From an uncultured Parvimonas sp. (GTDB lineage Bacteria; Bacillota; Clostridia; Tissierellales; Peptoniphilaceae): DNA of 5,830 bases. The stretch covers positions 1 through 5,830 of the forward strand of contig CABRGI010000055.1 of the NCBI GenBank assembly GCA_902470455.1, given 5' to 3'. Positions 1-5,823 of this stretch are shown piece by piece (positions within the stretch are counted from its first letter, which is position 1; every line of letters starts with the position of its first letter). The notes beneath the pieces are model-generated. The model was not told where the DNA came from. It searched no databases and saw nothing but the letters and a program-made list of their open reading frames with translations. The translations under genes were made by a program, and so were the position numbers.

Positions 1-287
1 AAATAAATAAAGAAAAATTTAAAGGTTATCTATTATCCTTAGAAAGCAAAAAAATATTTCTAATAAATTGTGTCATTCCGGATCCTTGGGAAGAACAGGT
101 AAATACGACTATAAAAGAAATTTCTGAAGAAATGGAAAATGTAGAAATGATAGACTGGTATGCTGTTGCTAAAAACAGAAAAGAGCTTTTCTATAAAGAT
201 GCTACACATCCTAACGCTGAAGGTGTAAAAGAATATATAAATTTGTTGAAAACTGAATTAACTAAACATTTAAAAAAGGGGCAATAA
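1..287 (+). CDS. C-terminal fragment of an SGNH-hydrolase / OatA-like O-acetyltransferase (partial, 5' end outside window)
   Basis: An open frame enters from the left edge (first full codon at 3) and ends at TAA 285-287, giving 94 residues. Visible marks are a hydrophobic beta strand followed by VIPDPWEEQVN (fragment residues 24-34), the segment MIDWYAVAK (49-57), and DATHPNAEG (66-74). The last fits the Asp-x-x-His block of SGNH hydrolases, with D66 and H69 the likely catalytic pair. This order (strand, PWE..VN, IDWY, DxTHP) is typical of the SGNH domain at the C-terminus of OatA-type acyltransferase-3 proteins, which O-acetylate muramic acid outside the cell. The catalytic serine block and any membrane domain lie outside the window, so a stand-alone SGNH esterase remains possible. 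The gene converges on the racemase gene and shares its terminator. Family call fairly sure; OatA role is inference. Confidence 0.72.
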   Translation, partial: INKEKFKGYLLSLESKKIFLINCVIPDPWEEQVNTTIKEISEEMENVEMIDWYAVAKNRKELFYKDATHPNAEGVKEYINLLKTELTKHLKKGQ

Positions 288-300
288 GCCCCTTTAGTAT
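275..300. terminator. Bidirectional intrinsic terminator between convergent genes
   Basis: AAAGGGGC (275-282) pairs perfectly with GCCCCTTT (288-295) around the 5-nt loop AATAA. The loop contains part of the stop codon of the plus-strand gene (285-287). Reading plus, the stem is followed by a T-rich stretch (293-317, interrupted by a few other bases). Reading minus, it is followed by an uninterrupted T run formed by A272-A277. It can therefore end the SGNH gene on one side and the operon ending with the racemase on the other. The racemase stop lies only 8 nt from the stem. Confidence 0.85.
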
Positions 301-302
301 TT

Positions 303-989
303 TTATAATTTTTTTATTTTTGCTCCGCTATATTCAATACTTTTATTTACAAGTATATCTAAAGCGTCAATAGTATTAATGTTTTTTGAAATATCCAAAA
401 GACTAAGTTCTGTACAAGCTATTATTCCAACAGTTTCGTCGTCACAATATTTATTTAGAATTTCTATAAATTCTTTATTCTCTAAATTATTTGTTTCCTT
501 AATCTTGTAAATAATATCCATAACAGATTTTTTATCTTCAACCGATAATTCTTTTACTTCTATTCCATTTTTTTCTGCATATTTATTATAAACTTTAGAG
601 TTTAGTGTTCCAAGTGTTCCAAAAACTGATACTTTTTTTATTCCTCTTCTTTTTATTTCTAAAATTGTTTCTTCAATCATATTAATAATTCTTAAATTTA
701 CAAAGTTTTTAAATTCATCATAAAAATAATGACTTGTATTACAAGGAATAGCAACCACATCAACACCAATTTTGTCAAGAATTTCCAAATCTTTCTTAAT
801 TTCATTTAAAAATTCAGTATCTTTATTTTCTATAATACATCTTGTTCTATCAGGCATTGTTGAATGATTTAAAACTATTAAATCAATATGTTCATTATCA
901 TTATGCGCCTCAGTATTTAAAACGACTTTATCGTAGAACTTAACAGTTGCTAAAGGTCCCATACCTCCGATAACTCCTAATTTGTACAC
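303..989 (-). CDS. Aspartate/glutamate racemase family protein (probable aspartate racemase)
   Basis: This cytosolic, cofactor-independent racemase has 228 residues, a normal length for the family. It probably interconverts L- and D-aspartate. Visible marks are the N-terminal VIGGMGPLAT (6-15) typical of the RacD/RacX/YgeA group, the first catalytic cysteine in IPCNTSHYF (C83), and the second in ACTELSLL (C192). Both acid-base cysteines are present, so the enzyme should be active. MurI glutamate racemases instead begin with an FDSG-type motif and have a GCTHYPLL second site, which does not fit here. The start is GTG at 989-987, preceded by AGGAGG with a 5-nt spacer. It overlaps the TAG stop of the ligase gene by one base, so the two are probably translationally coupled. 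Position directly after a D-Asp-ligase-like gene suggests it supplies D-Asp for a peptidoglycan cross-bridge. D-Glu or broad-specificity racemization cannot be excluded. Confidence 0.85.
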   Translation of the reverse strand: MYKLGVIGGMGPLATVKFYDKVVLNTEAHNDNEHIDLIVLNHSTMPDRTRCIIENKDTEFLNEIKKDLEILDKIGVDVVAIPCNTSHYFYDEFKNFVNLRIINMIEETILEIKRRGIKKVSVFGTLGTLNSKVYNKYAEKNGIEVKELSVEDKKSVMDIIYKIKETNNLENKEFIEILNKYCDDETVGIIACTELSLLDISKNINTIDALDILVNKSIEYSGAKIKKL

Positions 990-2179
990 TATTTCCTCCT
1001 AAATATTTTTCTAAAAACTTTTCCCAATAGAATTTTATTAAAGAAAAACCAAGGTTTTAAATCATCAGTAGCAAAAATTGCAGGAGCCCACTTTCTTGAA
1101 AATGAAATTTTTAAAGATTTCAAAATACCAACTTGTTTAGTTCTCTTATAGCGCCAAATCGCAACCATATCTTCAAAGCCGTAAATAAAAGCGTAATTTG
1201 TATCATAATCAATATATTTACAATCACTTTCTTTTAAATTACCAGTTAAATCAAGATATGCAATATAAGGCATATTAATTCCGACTTTATAAATCAAATT
1301 GTTAAAATTAGTAGTCCTTGCATTTATTTCTATTAGATAGATTTCCCCTGTTTTTTCATGCCTTTTAAATTCTATTTCTCCAAAACCTCTATAGCCAATT
1401 TTTTCTAAAAACGGCTTTGATATATCAACCAATTTTTGATTGTATTTTTGAATTGTAAAAACAGATGCACCAAAATTTATAGGCCATTGTCTTTGCTTTT
1501 GAGCAGTCATATAATGAGTAGTTCTCCCATTTCTATCAATATAATAATCGTAAGTCAACATACAGTCATCAAAACCCGGAACAATTTCTTGAACAAATAT
1601 TTCAATATCATTGTCCTTTGCTTTTTTTATTCCATTTTCCATTTCTTCAACATTATTACAGATAAAAACTTTATTTCTAAAAATCTTAGTAAATTTTACT
1701 GTATCAACGGGTTTAATAATGCAAGGAAATCCAACTTCATCTTGAATTCTTTTAAGTAAATTCTCGTCATTTGCACTTATTGTAGCCGGAATTTTAACTC
1801 CGTTTTCTTTAGCAATATCGTATAAAGTCCATTTATCCAATAGTTTTGAGTTAAGCTCTTTGACTTGACTAATCAAATAATATTTTTCCAATTCATCATA
1901 ATATTTGTCTATAAATTCAACATATTTGTCATGAGTTGGAAGTAAAACGGGTTTTTCTGTTTGGTTTTTTCCATATTCTAATAACTCTATAAAAGTTTTC
2001 CTATCATCTTTATTTAAATTATAAACTTTTAAAAATTCAGATATATATTTTGACTTTGCTCCATAGGAATTATCAAAGTCATAATCACAAGCTACAACAT
2101 GAACTCCTTCAACACCTAAACATCTTATTACACTAAGACCTATATAATAGTTACAGCCTAAAACGACAGCTTTATTCAT
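989..2179 (-). CDS. ATP-grasp ligase, probable D-aspartate ligase of the peptidoglycan cross-bridge (Asl-like)
   Basis: This 396-residue protein has a Rossmann-like pre-ATP-grasp domain (AVVLGCNYYIGLSVIRCLG, 4-22) followed by an ATP-grasp fold. Visible marks are GFPCIIKP (150-157, with K156 the likely nucleotide-binding lysine), VQEIVPG (196-202) ahead of the adenine pocket, GFGEIEF (265-271), and the Mg-binding strand YLIEINAR (281-288, E284/N286). Known members of this group of carboxylate-amine ligases include the D-aspartate ligase Aslfm of Enterococcus faecium, which activates the beta-carboxylate of D-Asp and joins it to the lysine side chain of UDP-MurNAc-pentapeptide. The neighbouring racemase (1-nt overlap) mirrors that pairing and is the main reason for the specific call. 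The ATG start at 2179 has GAGG 7 nt upstream, and the gap after asnB is 11 nt. The C-terminus (377-396) is aromatic then strongly basic, a possible membrane-surface contact. D-Glu or another amino acid is an alternative substrate. Confidence 0.72.
   Translation of the reverse strand: MNKAVVLGCNYYIGLSVIRCLGVEGVHVVACDYDFDNSYGAKSKYISEFLKVYNLNKDDRKTFIELLEYGKNQTEKPVLLPTHDKYVEFIDKYYDELEKYYLISQVKELNSKLLDKWTLYDIAKENGVKIPATISANDENLLKRIQDEVGFPCIIKPVDTVKFTKIFRNKVFICNNVEEMENGIKKAKDNDIEIFVQEIVPGFDDCMLTYDYYIDRNGRTTHYMTAQKQRQWPINFGASVFTIQKYNQKLVDISKPFLEKIGYRGFGEIEFKRHEKTGEIYLIEINARTTNFNNLIYKVGINMPYIAYLDLTGNLKESDCKYIDYDTNYAFIYGFEDMVAIWRYKRTKQVGILKSLKISFSRKWAPAIFATDDLKPWFFFNKILLGKVFRKIFRRK
995..1000 (-). promoter_or_regulatory. 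Ribosome binding site of the racemase gene, inside the ligase gene's last codons
   Basis: AGGAGG on the minus strand lies 5 nt before the GTG start at 989. It is a full match to the anti-Shine-Dalgarno core and decides in favour of the GTG start. It sits within the last codons of the upstream gene (encoding the RRK tail). Confidence 0.8.
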
Positions 2180-2190
2180 TTTATTACCTC

Positions 2191-4014
2191 TTAAATAAAA
2201 TACTGTTCATACCATTTTAAAAATGTGTAGATAGTATAAACTTTACGTCCATTATTTTCTTTATTGTTAAAGTGATCATCCAAAAGTGCATTTATTTTTT
2301 GAACATCGAAAAATTCACCTACAAAATCTTTATTAAAAGTTTCTTTAACAATATTATAATATTTTTCTTCTTTAATCCAATTAACAAAAGGAACTAAAAA
2401 TCCTGCTTTCCTTCTCTTTGCCCAATCTTCCGGTAATTTATTTAAAGCAGCTTTTCTAAAAGCATACTTTGTTATTTCATTATGAACTTTATGTCTTACA
2501 GGAATTGTTCTGGCAAGTTCCCACATCTTTTTATCTAAAAGTGGAACTCTAAGCTCGATAGAATTTGCCATAGTCATCTTATCAGCTTTAAGCAAAATAT
2601 CGTCAACTATCCACATTTTCATATCAAGATATAATCTTTTAGAAACATCATCCATATTCTTAACTTCATCATAATATTTTTTAGTTAAATCTTTTGCCAT
2701 TTCATAGTTTTTATACTTTTCTGTTAAAATCAAATTGGCCTGTTCATCAGACATTATTTTTGCTTGACCGATGTATCTGTCTTCAACTTTTTGGCCGTAT
2801 TTCATAATAATTGTCTTTCCACTAAAATGTCTTTTATCTTTAAACCTTTTATATAGCTTACTTCTTAAACAGAATGGTAATTTTTTATATATTCTTTGTG
2901 GAAGTGCTTCTTCATATTCATTATATCCTGCAAATAATTCGTCAGCACCTTCTCCGGATAAAACTACCTTAACTTGTTCAGATGCAAGTTTTGATAAGAA
3001 ATATAGCGCAACAGAAGATAAATTTGCATGTGGCTCATCTGAATAATATTGCACTTTATTTATTCCGTCAAAAAATTCATCAGGAGTAATTATTTTAGAA
3101 AAATTTTCTATTCCAAGTCTATCTGAAAGTTCTTTTGCATAAACTGTTTCATCAAAGCCTTTATTATCAAATCCTACAGAAAAAGTCTTATTAGGCATTG
3201 CTGTCGCAACAACATAACTTGAGTCAACACCACCTGACAAGAAAGAGCCAACTTCAACATCACTAATCTTATGATACTTAACTGATTCTTCAACTTCTTT
3301 TTCTATCTTGCTTACAGCTTCATCAAAAGTCATTTCCTTATAATCAAGAGTTAAATTATAATAACTCTTTATTTCAAGTTTCCCATTTTCAAAAATATAA
3401 TAATGTCCCGGTCTAAGTTTCTTTACACCTTTGAAAAATGTTTCTTCTAATGGATTATATTGAAAAACTAAATAATGCTTTAATGCTTTTTCATTAACTT
3501 CCTTTTTAAATTTTGGGTATTTCAAAAATGACTTTATTTCTGACCCAAAAACAAAATCCCCATCAATTATTGTGTAATAATATGGTTTTATTCCGAAATG
3601 ATCTCTTGCTCCAAAAAGTTTTTCTTTTTTACTATCCCAGATAGCAAAGGCAAACATTCCCCTTAATTTAGACAAAATACCTTCTTCACCATATTCTTCA
3701 TATCCGTGTAAAATAACTTCAGTATCAGTATTTGTTTTAAATTTATATCCTTTTTCCGACAAATCATCTTTAATTTCTTGATAATTATAAATTTCTCCAT
3801 TAAAAATAATAGCCACATCGTTATTTTCATTTAGAATCGGTTGAGAACCTTCATGTAAATCAATTATACTAAGTCTTCTAAAACCAAAATTAATTCCCTT
3901 ATCAAAATAATATCCGTCACTATCCGGACCACGATGAATTATTTGACTGTTCATCTCTTTTATTACATTTTCATCTTTTATATCCTTACTGTAAAATCCT
4001 ACAAATCCGCACAT
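2191..4014 (-). CDS. asnB: Glutamine-hydrolysing asparagine synthase family amidotransferase (AsnB; possibly an AsnH-like peptidoglycan amidase)
   Basis: At 607 residues this is full length for bacterial AsnB. The N-terminal class II glutaminase domain starts MCGFVGF, with C2 as nucleophile after Met removal. It also shows HRGPD (27-31), RRLSIID (46-52), FNGEIYN (71-77) and NTDTEV (95-100). The C-terminal synthase domain carries the PP-loop LSGGVDSS (259-266), LSGEGADELF (352-361) and KADKMTMANSIELRVPLLD (476-494). No catalytic motif is missing. The textbook reaction is Asp + Gln + ATP to Asn. AsnB-family members also amidate peptidoglycan precursors: AsnH of Lactococcus lactis acts on cross-bridge D-Asp, and others act on meso-diaminopimelate. 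The gene lies 11 nt upstream of a D-Asp-ligase-like gene and in an operon with a racemase, so a wall role is attractive, but sequence motifs do not separate the two roles. ATG at 4014 follows AAGGAG with a 5-nt spacer. Confidence 0.93.
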   Translation of the reverse strand: MCGFVGFYSKDIKDENVIKEMNSQIIHRGPDSDGYYFDKGINFGFRRLSIIDLHEGSQPILNENNDVAIIFNGEIYNYQEIKDDLSEKGYKFKTNTDTEVILHGYEEYGEEGILSKLRGMFAFAIWDSKKEKLFGARDHFGIKPYYYTIIDGDFVFGSEIKSFLKYPKFKKEVNEKALKHYLVFQYNPLEETFFKGVKKLRPGHYYIFENGKLEIKSYYNLTLDYKEMTFDEAVSKIEKEVEESVKYHKISDVEVGSFLSGGVDSSYVVATAMPNKTFSVGFDNKGFDETVYAKELSDRLGIENFSKIITPDEFFDGINKVQYYSDEPHANLSSVALYFLSKLASEQVKVVLSGEGADELFAGYNEYEEALPQRIYKKLPFCLRSKLYKRFKDKRHFSGKTIIMKYGQKVEDRYIGQAKIMSDEQANLILTEKYKNYEMAKDLTKKYYDEVKNMDDVSKRLYLDMKMWIVDDILLKADKMTMANSIELRVPLLDKKMWELARTIPVRHKVHNEITKYAFRKAALNKLPEDWAKRRKAGFLVPFVNWIKEEKYYNIVKETFNKDFVGEFFDVQKINALLDDHFNNKENNGRKVYTIYTFLKWYEQYFI

Positions 4015-4055
4015 ATTTTCTCCTTATTAAATAAATCACCGATTATATATCATAC

Positions 4056-4075
4056 TATTGTAAAATTTATTGTAA
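4056..4075. repeat. Short direct repeat overlapping the asnB promoter region
   Basis: TATTGTAA occurs at 4056-4063 and again at 4068-4075, a 12-nt period, meaning about one helical turn. The second copy covers the proposed -10 box. It could be a tandem binding site on one face of the helix, or simply low-complexity sequence. Confidence 0.35.
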
Positions 4076-4097
4076 CATACTACATATCTTTTTACAA
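4069..4097 (-). promoter_or_regulatory. Candidate sigma-70-type promoter of the asnB-ligase-racemase operon
   Basis: On the minus strand TTGTAA (4097-4092) is separated by exactly 17 nt from TACAAT (4074-4069). The -10 box is preceded by TGT, which makes an extended -10 (TGn). The -10 box matches consensus at five of six bases and the -35 at four of six. It lies just past the murE stop and would give a leader of about 45-50 nt before the asnB ATG. In DNA this AT-rich chance matches are common, so it is a candidate only. No hairpin terminator is visible in the 83-87 nt gap, so read-through from murE is also possible. Confidence 0.45.
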
Positions 4098-4101
4098 ACT
4101 G

Positions 4102-5637
4102 CTAAACTATCCTGTCTTTTAATGGAAATAAAATTTCTTCTCTATCATAAGAGTTATTTTTTTCCAAAATATAATTAAGTCCAATTCTTCCTGCCTTATC
4201 CATTCCTTGACAACCGGCAAACATAACCACATCATCTTTTTGTGCAATATCAATAACAGTTTCAACCGCTTCTTTTAATGTATCAAACAAATGAACTTTT
4301 ATATTATTTTCTTTCATTATTTTTAAAAATATATCTCTTTCCTCATCAGAAACTTCATCTTTCCAAGTAACAGTATCCCTACTCAAAGTTGCATATATTT
4401 CACTTAATTTTAATTTATTATTCCATTCAATGATTTTCAATGCATTTTCTTCATTTAGTTCCACTCCACGATTCCCTCTAATTGCATATAAAAATTTTAT
4501 ATCATTATATTTCATCTTACAAAGTGTTTCAAGAGTAACATCAATATTAACTTCATTGGCAAAATGGTCATCAATTATTTTAAAATCTTTCTCAAAGATA
4601 ATTTCAAATCTTCTTTCTACACCTCTAAAAATCCTTAAAGCTCTCTGAATTGTTACTATATCTATTCCATCTAAAAGAGAAATAGATATGGCTACCATTG
4701 AATTCATTACTGAGCTAAATCCTGCCGTATTTAGCTCAACATGGAATTCTCCTTTTTTCAAAATTCCACTTTTAGTTTCAATATCTCTATTGATAATAAA
4801 ATCAAACTTGCCACGACCTGTTGATAAATCTAAATTTTTCATAGAAAAATTTTCTAAAGAATCATCCAATGAAAAAGAAAAAACTTTAGCTTTAGTTTTT
4901 GAGGCAAGTTCTTTAATTTCCGGATTATCAAAATTTAAAACGGCAATTTGATGTTCTTTTGCTTCCGTTATCAGCTTGGATTTTTCCCTCTTGTATGCTT
5001 CATAACTACCATGTTGCTCCATATGCTCTTTACTTAAATTACCAAAACTAACAATATTATAATCAACATCTTTAGCTCTATCTAATTCCAAAGCAGCAGA
5101 AGAAACTTCCATAATAACTTTATCAGCTTTTCTTTCTCTAAAAATACTTAAATATTTTTGTAAATCCAAACTTTCGGGAGTTGTTAAATAAGACGGAATC
5201 ATAAAATCATCAATTTTAACATAAACAGTTCCTATAATTCCAACTTTTAACCCTGCTTCTTCATAAATCTTCTTTAACATAAAACTCGTTGTAGTTTTGC
5301 CGTTTGTAGCAGTAATTCCTATAATGTCCAAATCTTCACTTGGTTTTCCATAATAATTATGAGAAACTTTTGAAAGAGCCGCTCTTGAATTTTTGACTTT
5401 AATTTGAGCTACATCTACATCAACAAAATCTTCAACTATACAAGCATAACAACCTTGCTTTTTAGCAGACTTTATATAAATATGTCCATCAGTCTTATAT
5501 CCTCTTATTGCAACAAAAATGTCATTTTCTGAAACATTTTTTGAATTATATTCTATCTTTTGAATTTCTTTTTCAATATCTAAATTCCCTTTTATTTCCA
5601 AAATTTCTAAATCTTCTAAGAGCGTTTTTAATTTCAT
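4102..5637 (-). CDS. Divergent MurE-type UDP-MurNAc-dipeptide amino-acid ligase (Mur ligase family)
   Basis: This cytosolic Mur ligase has 511 residues from ATG 5637 (numbering below). The N-terminal domain is MurE-like, with NDIFVAIRGYKTDGHIYI (38-55), which contains the DGH motif. The ATPase domain has the P-loop GITATNGKTTT (107-117, K114), the UDP-MurNAc loop TTPES (152-156), EVSSAAL (177-183), GNLSKEHMEQHG (199-210) and a lysine at 219 where MurE carries its carbamylated lysine. It therefore probably adds the third stem residue to UDP-MurNAc-L-Ala-D-Glu. The C-terminal half departs from the family: the usual DYAHTPD is DDHFANE (356-362), the GGDRD region is AIRGNRG (385-391), and the DNPR (meso-DAP) or DNPA (Lys) loop is SRDTV (419-423). 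L-Lys or L-Orn is a plausible substrate given the neighbours, but this is inference. An accessory MurE paralogue is the alternative. The gap to asnB is 87 nt. Confidence 0.8.
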   Translation of the reverse strand: MKLKTLLEDLEILEIKGNLDIEKEIQKIEYNSKNVSENDIFVAIRGYKTDGHIYIKSAKKQGCYACIVEDFVDVDVAQIKVKNSRAALSKVSHNYYGKPSEDLDIIGITATNGKTTTSFMLKKIYEEAGLKVGIIGTVYVKIDDFMIPSYLTTPESLDLQKYLSIFRERKADKVIMEVSSAALELDRAKDVDYNIVSFGNLSKEHMEQHGSYEAYKREKSKLITEAKEHQIAVLNFDNPEIKELASKTKAKVFSFSLDDSLENFSMKNLDLSTGRGKFDFIINRDIETKSGILKKGEFHVELNTAGFSSVMNSMVAISISLLDGIDIVTIQRALRIFRGVERRFEIIFEKDFKIIDDHFANEVNIDVTLETLCKMKYNDIKFLYAIRGNRGVELNEENALKIIEWNNKLKLSEIYATLSRDTVTWKDEVSDEERDIFLKIMKENNIKVHLFDTLKEAVETVIDIAQKDDVVMFAGCQGMDKAGRIGLNYILEKNNSYDREEILFPLKDRIV

Positions 5638-5642
5638 AATTA

Positions 5643-5649
5643 CTCCTTT
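5643..5649 (-). promoter_or_regulatory. Ribosome binding site that sets the murE start
   Basis: AAAGGAG on the minus strand stands 5 nt before ATG 5637-5635 (protein MKLKTLL). An in-frame GTG at 5652 would add five codons (MKGVI), but those codons are made of the Shine-Dalgarno sequence itself, so the ATG is the better start. Confidence 0.8.
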
Positions 5650-5682
5650 CACAATAAGAACTCCACACTTTTAGTTTAGACA

Positions 5683-5710
5683 AGTATGTAAAAATCTTAT
5701 TGTTTTACAA
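5683..5710 (-). promoter_or_regulatory. Weak candidate promoter for murE
   Basis: On the minus strand TTGTAA (5710-5705) is followed after 16 nt by CATACT (5688-5683). The -35 hexamer is the same as that proposed for asnB. A promoter is expected here because a strong terminator separates murE from tRNA-Cys. The match is modest and other pairings in this AT-rich stretch are possible. Confidence 0.3.
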
Positions 5711-5713
5711 TAA
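5697..5713. repeat. Perfect inverted repeat overlapping the murE -35 region
   Basis: TTATTGT (5697-5703) and ACAATAA (5707-5713) are perfect inverted arms around TTT. The arrangement resembles a dimeric repressor operator and covers the proposed murE -35 box. It has no G+C-rich stem, so a terminator is unlikely. Regulator unknown. Confidence 0.4.
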
Positions 5714-5723
5714 AAAATTAAAT

Positions 5724-5750
5724 AACAAAAAAGGTCTCCTAAGAGACCTT
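5724..5750 (-). terminator. Intrinsic terminator of tRNA-Cys
   Basis: AAGGTCTC (5750-5743 on the minus strand) pairs perfectly with GAGACCTT (5738-5731) around the loop TTAG, followed by TTTTGTT. The first base of the stem is the last A of the encoded CCA, so the hairpin begins immediately at the mature tRNA 3' end. It separates the tRNA transcript from murE. Confidence 0.9.
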
Positions 5751-5823
5751 GGAGGCGACATCCAGATTTGAACTGGAGATGAAGGTGTTGCAGACCTCTG
5801 CCTTACCACTTGGCTATGTCGCC
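5750..5823 (-). tRNA. tRNA-Cys (anticodon GCA), CCA encoded
   Basis: This 74-nt gene on the minus strand folds as a full cloverleaf. The acceptor GGCGACA (from 5823) pairs with TGTCGCC (5760-5754). The D arm is GCC/GGC around AAGTGGTAA. The anticodon arm is GAGGT/ACCTT with loop CTGCAAC, giving anticodon GCA at 5791-5789. The T arm is TCCAG/CTGGA with loop TTCAAAT. The discriminator base is U (5753), an identity element of tRNA-Cys, and CCA is encoded (5752-5750). Only 7 nt upstream of its 5' end are in the window, so whether it belongs to a tRNA cluster cannot be seen. Confidence 0.97.

Noticed and set aside
303..989. MurI glutamate racemase
   Set aside because: The N-terminal GGMGPLAT and the second-site ACTELSLL fit the aspartate-racemase group. 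MurI has an FDSG-type start and GCTHYPLL.
1436..1759. Plus-strand open frame opposite the ATP-grasp gene
   Set aside because: It lies wholly antisense within a well-supported gene, has low-complexity Ile/Phe/Asn-rich translation and shows no recognisable domain.
2771..3046. Plus-strand open frame opposite asnB
   Set aside because: It is fully inside conserved AsnB sequence (the region encoding SGEGADELF) and its translation resembles no family.
4042..4047. Perfect TATAAT on the minus strand before asnB
   Set aside because: No acceptable -35 box lies 16-18 nt upstream (the nearest TTTACA is only 11 nt away). The TTGTAA-17-TACAAT pair with extended -10 is better.
4059..4076. WalR-like site (two TGTWAH half-sites) upstream of asnB
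   Set aside because: TGTAAA and TGTAAC are present on the plus strand but 6 nt apart, not the 5 nt of the WalR consensus. Not supported as such.
4015..4101. T-box, riboswitch or attenuator leader for asnB
   Set aside because: The gap is only 87 nt, has no G+C-containing stems and no terminator/antiterminator pair.
3934..4122. Plus-strand open frame across the asnB-murE gap
   Set aside because: It is rich in Tyr/Ile/Phe from AT-rich DNA, overlaps both genes antisense and has no convincing ribosome binding site that I could see.
4430..4951. Two plus-strand open frames opposite murE
   Set aside because: They are antisense to MurE-coding sequence, Ser/Leu/Phe-rich and without motifs.
5638..5652. 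GTG start at 5652 adding five residues to the Mur ligase
   Set aside because: The added codons overlap the Shine-Dalgarno sequence, which is correctly placed for the ATG at 5637.
5750..5823. tRNA gene as an integration (att) site
   Set aside because: No integrase, direct repeat of the tRNA 3' end or other mobile-element sign is present in the window.
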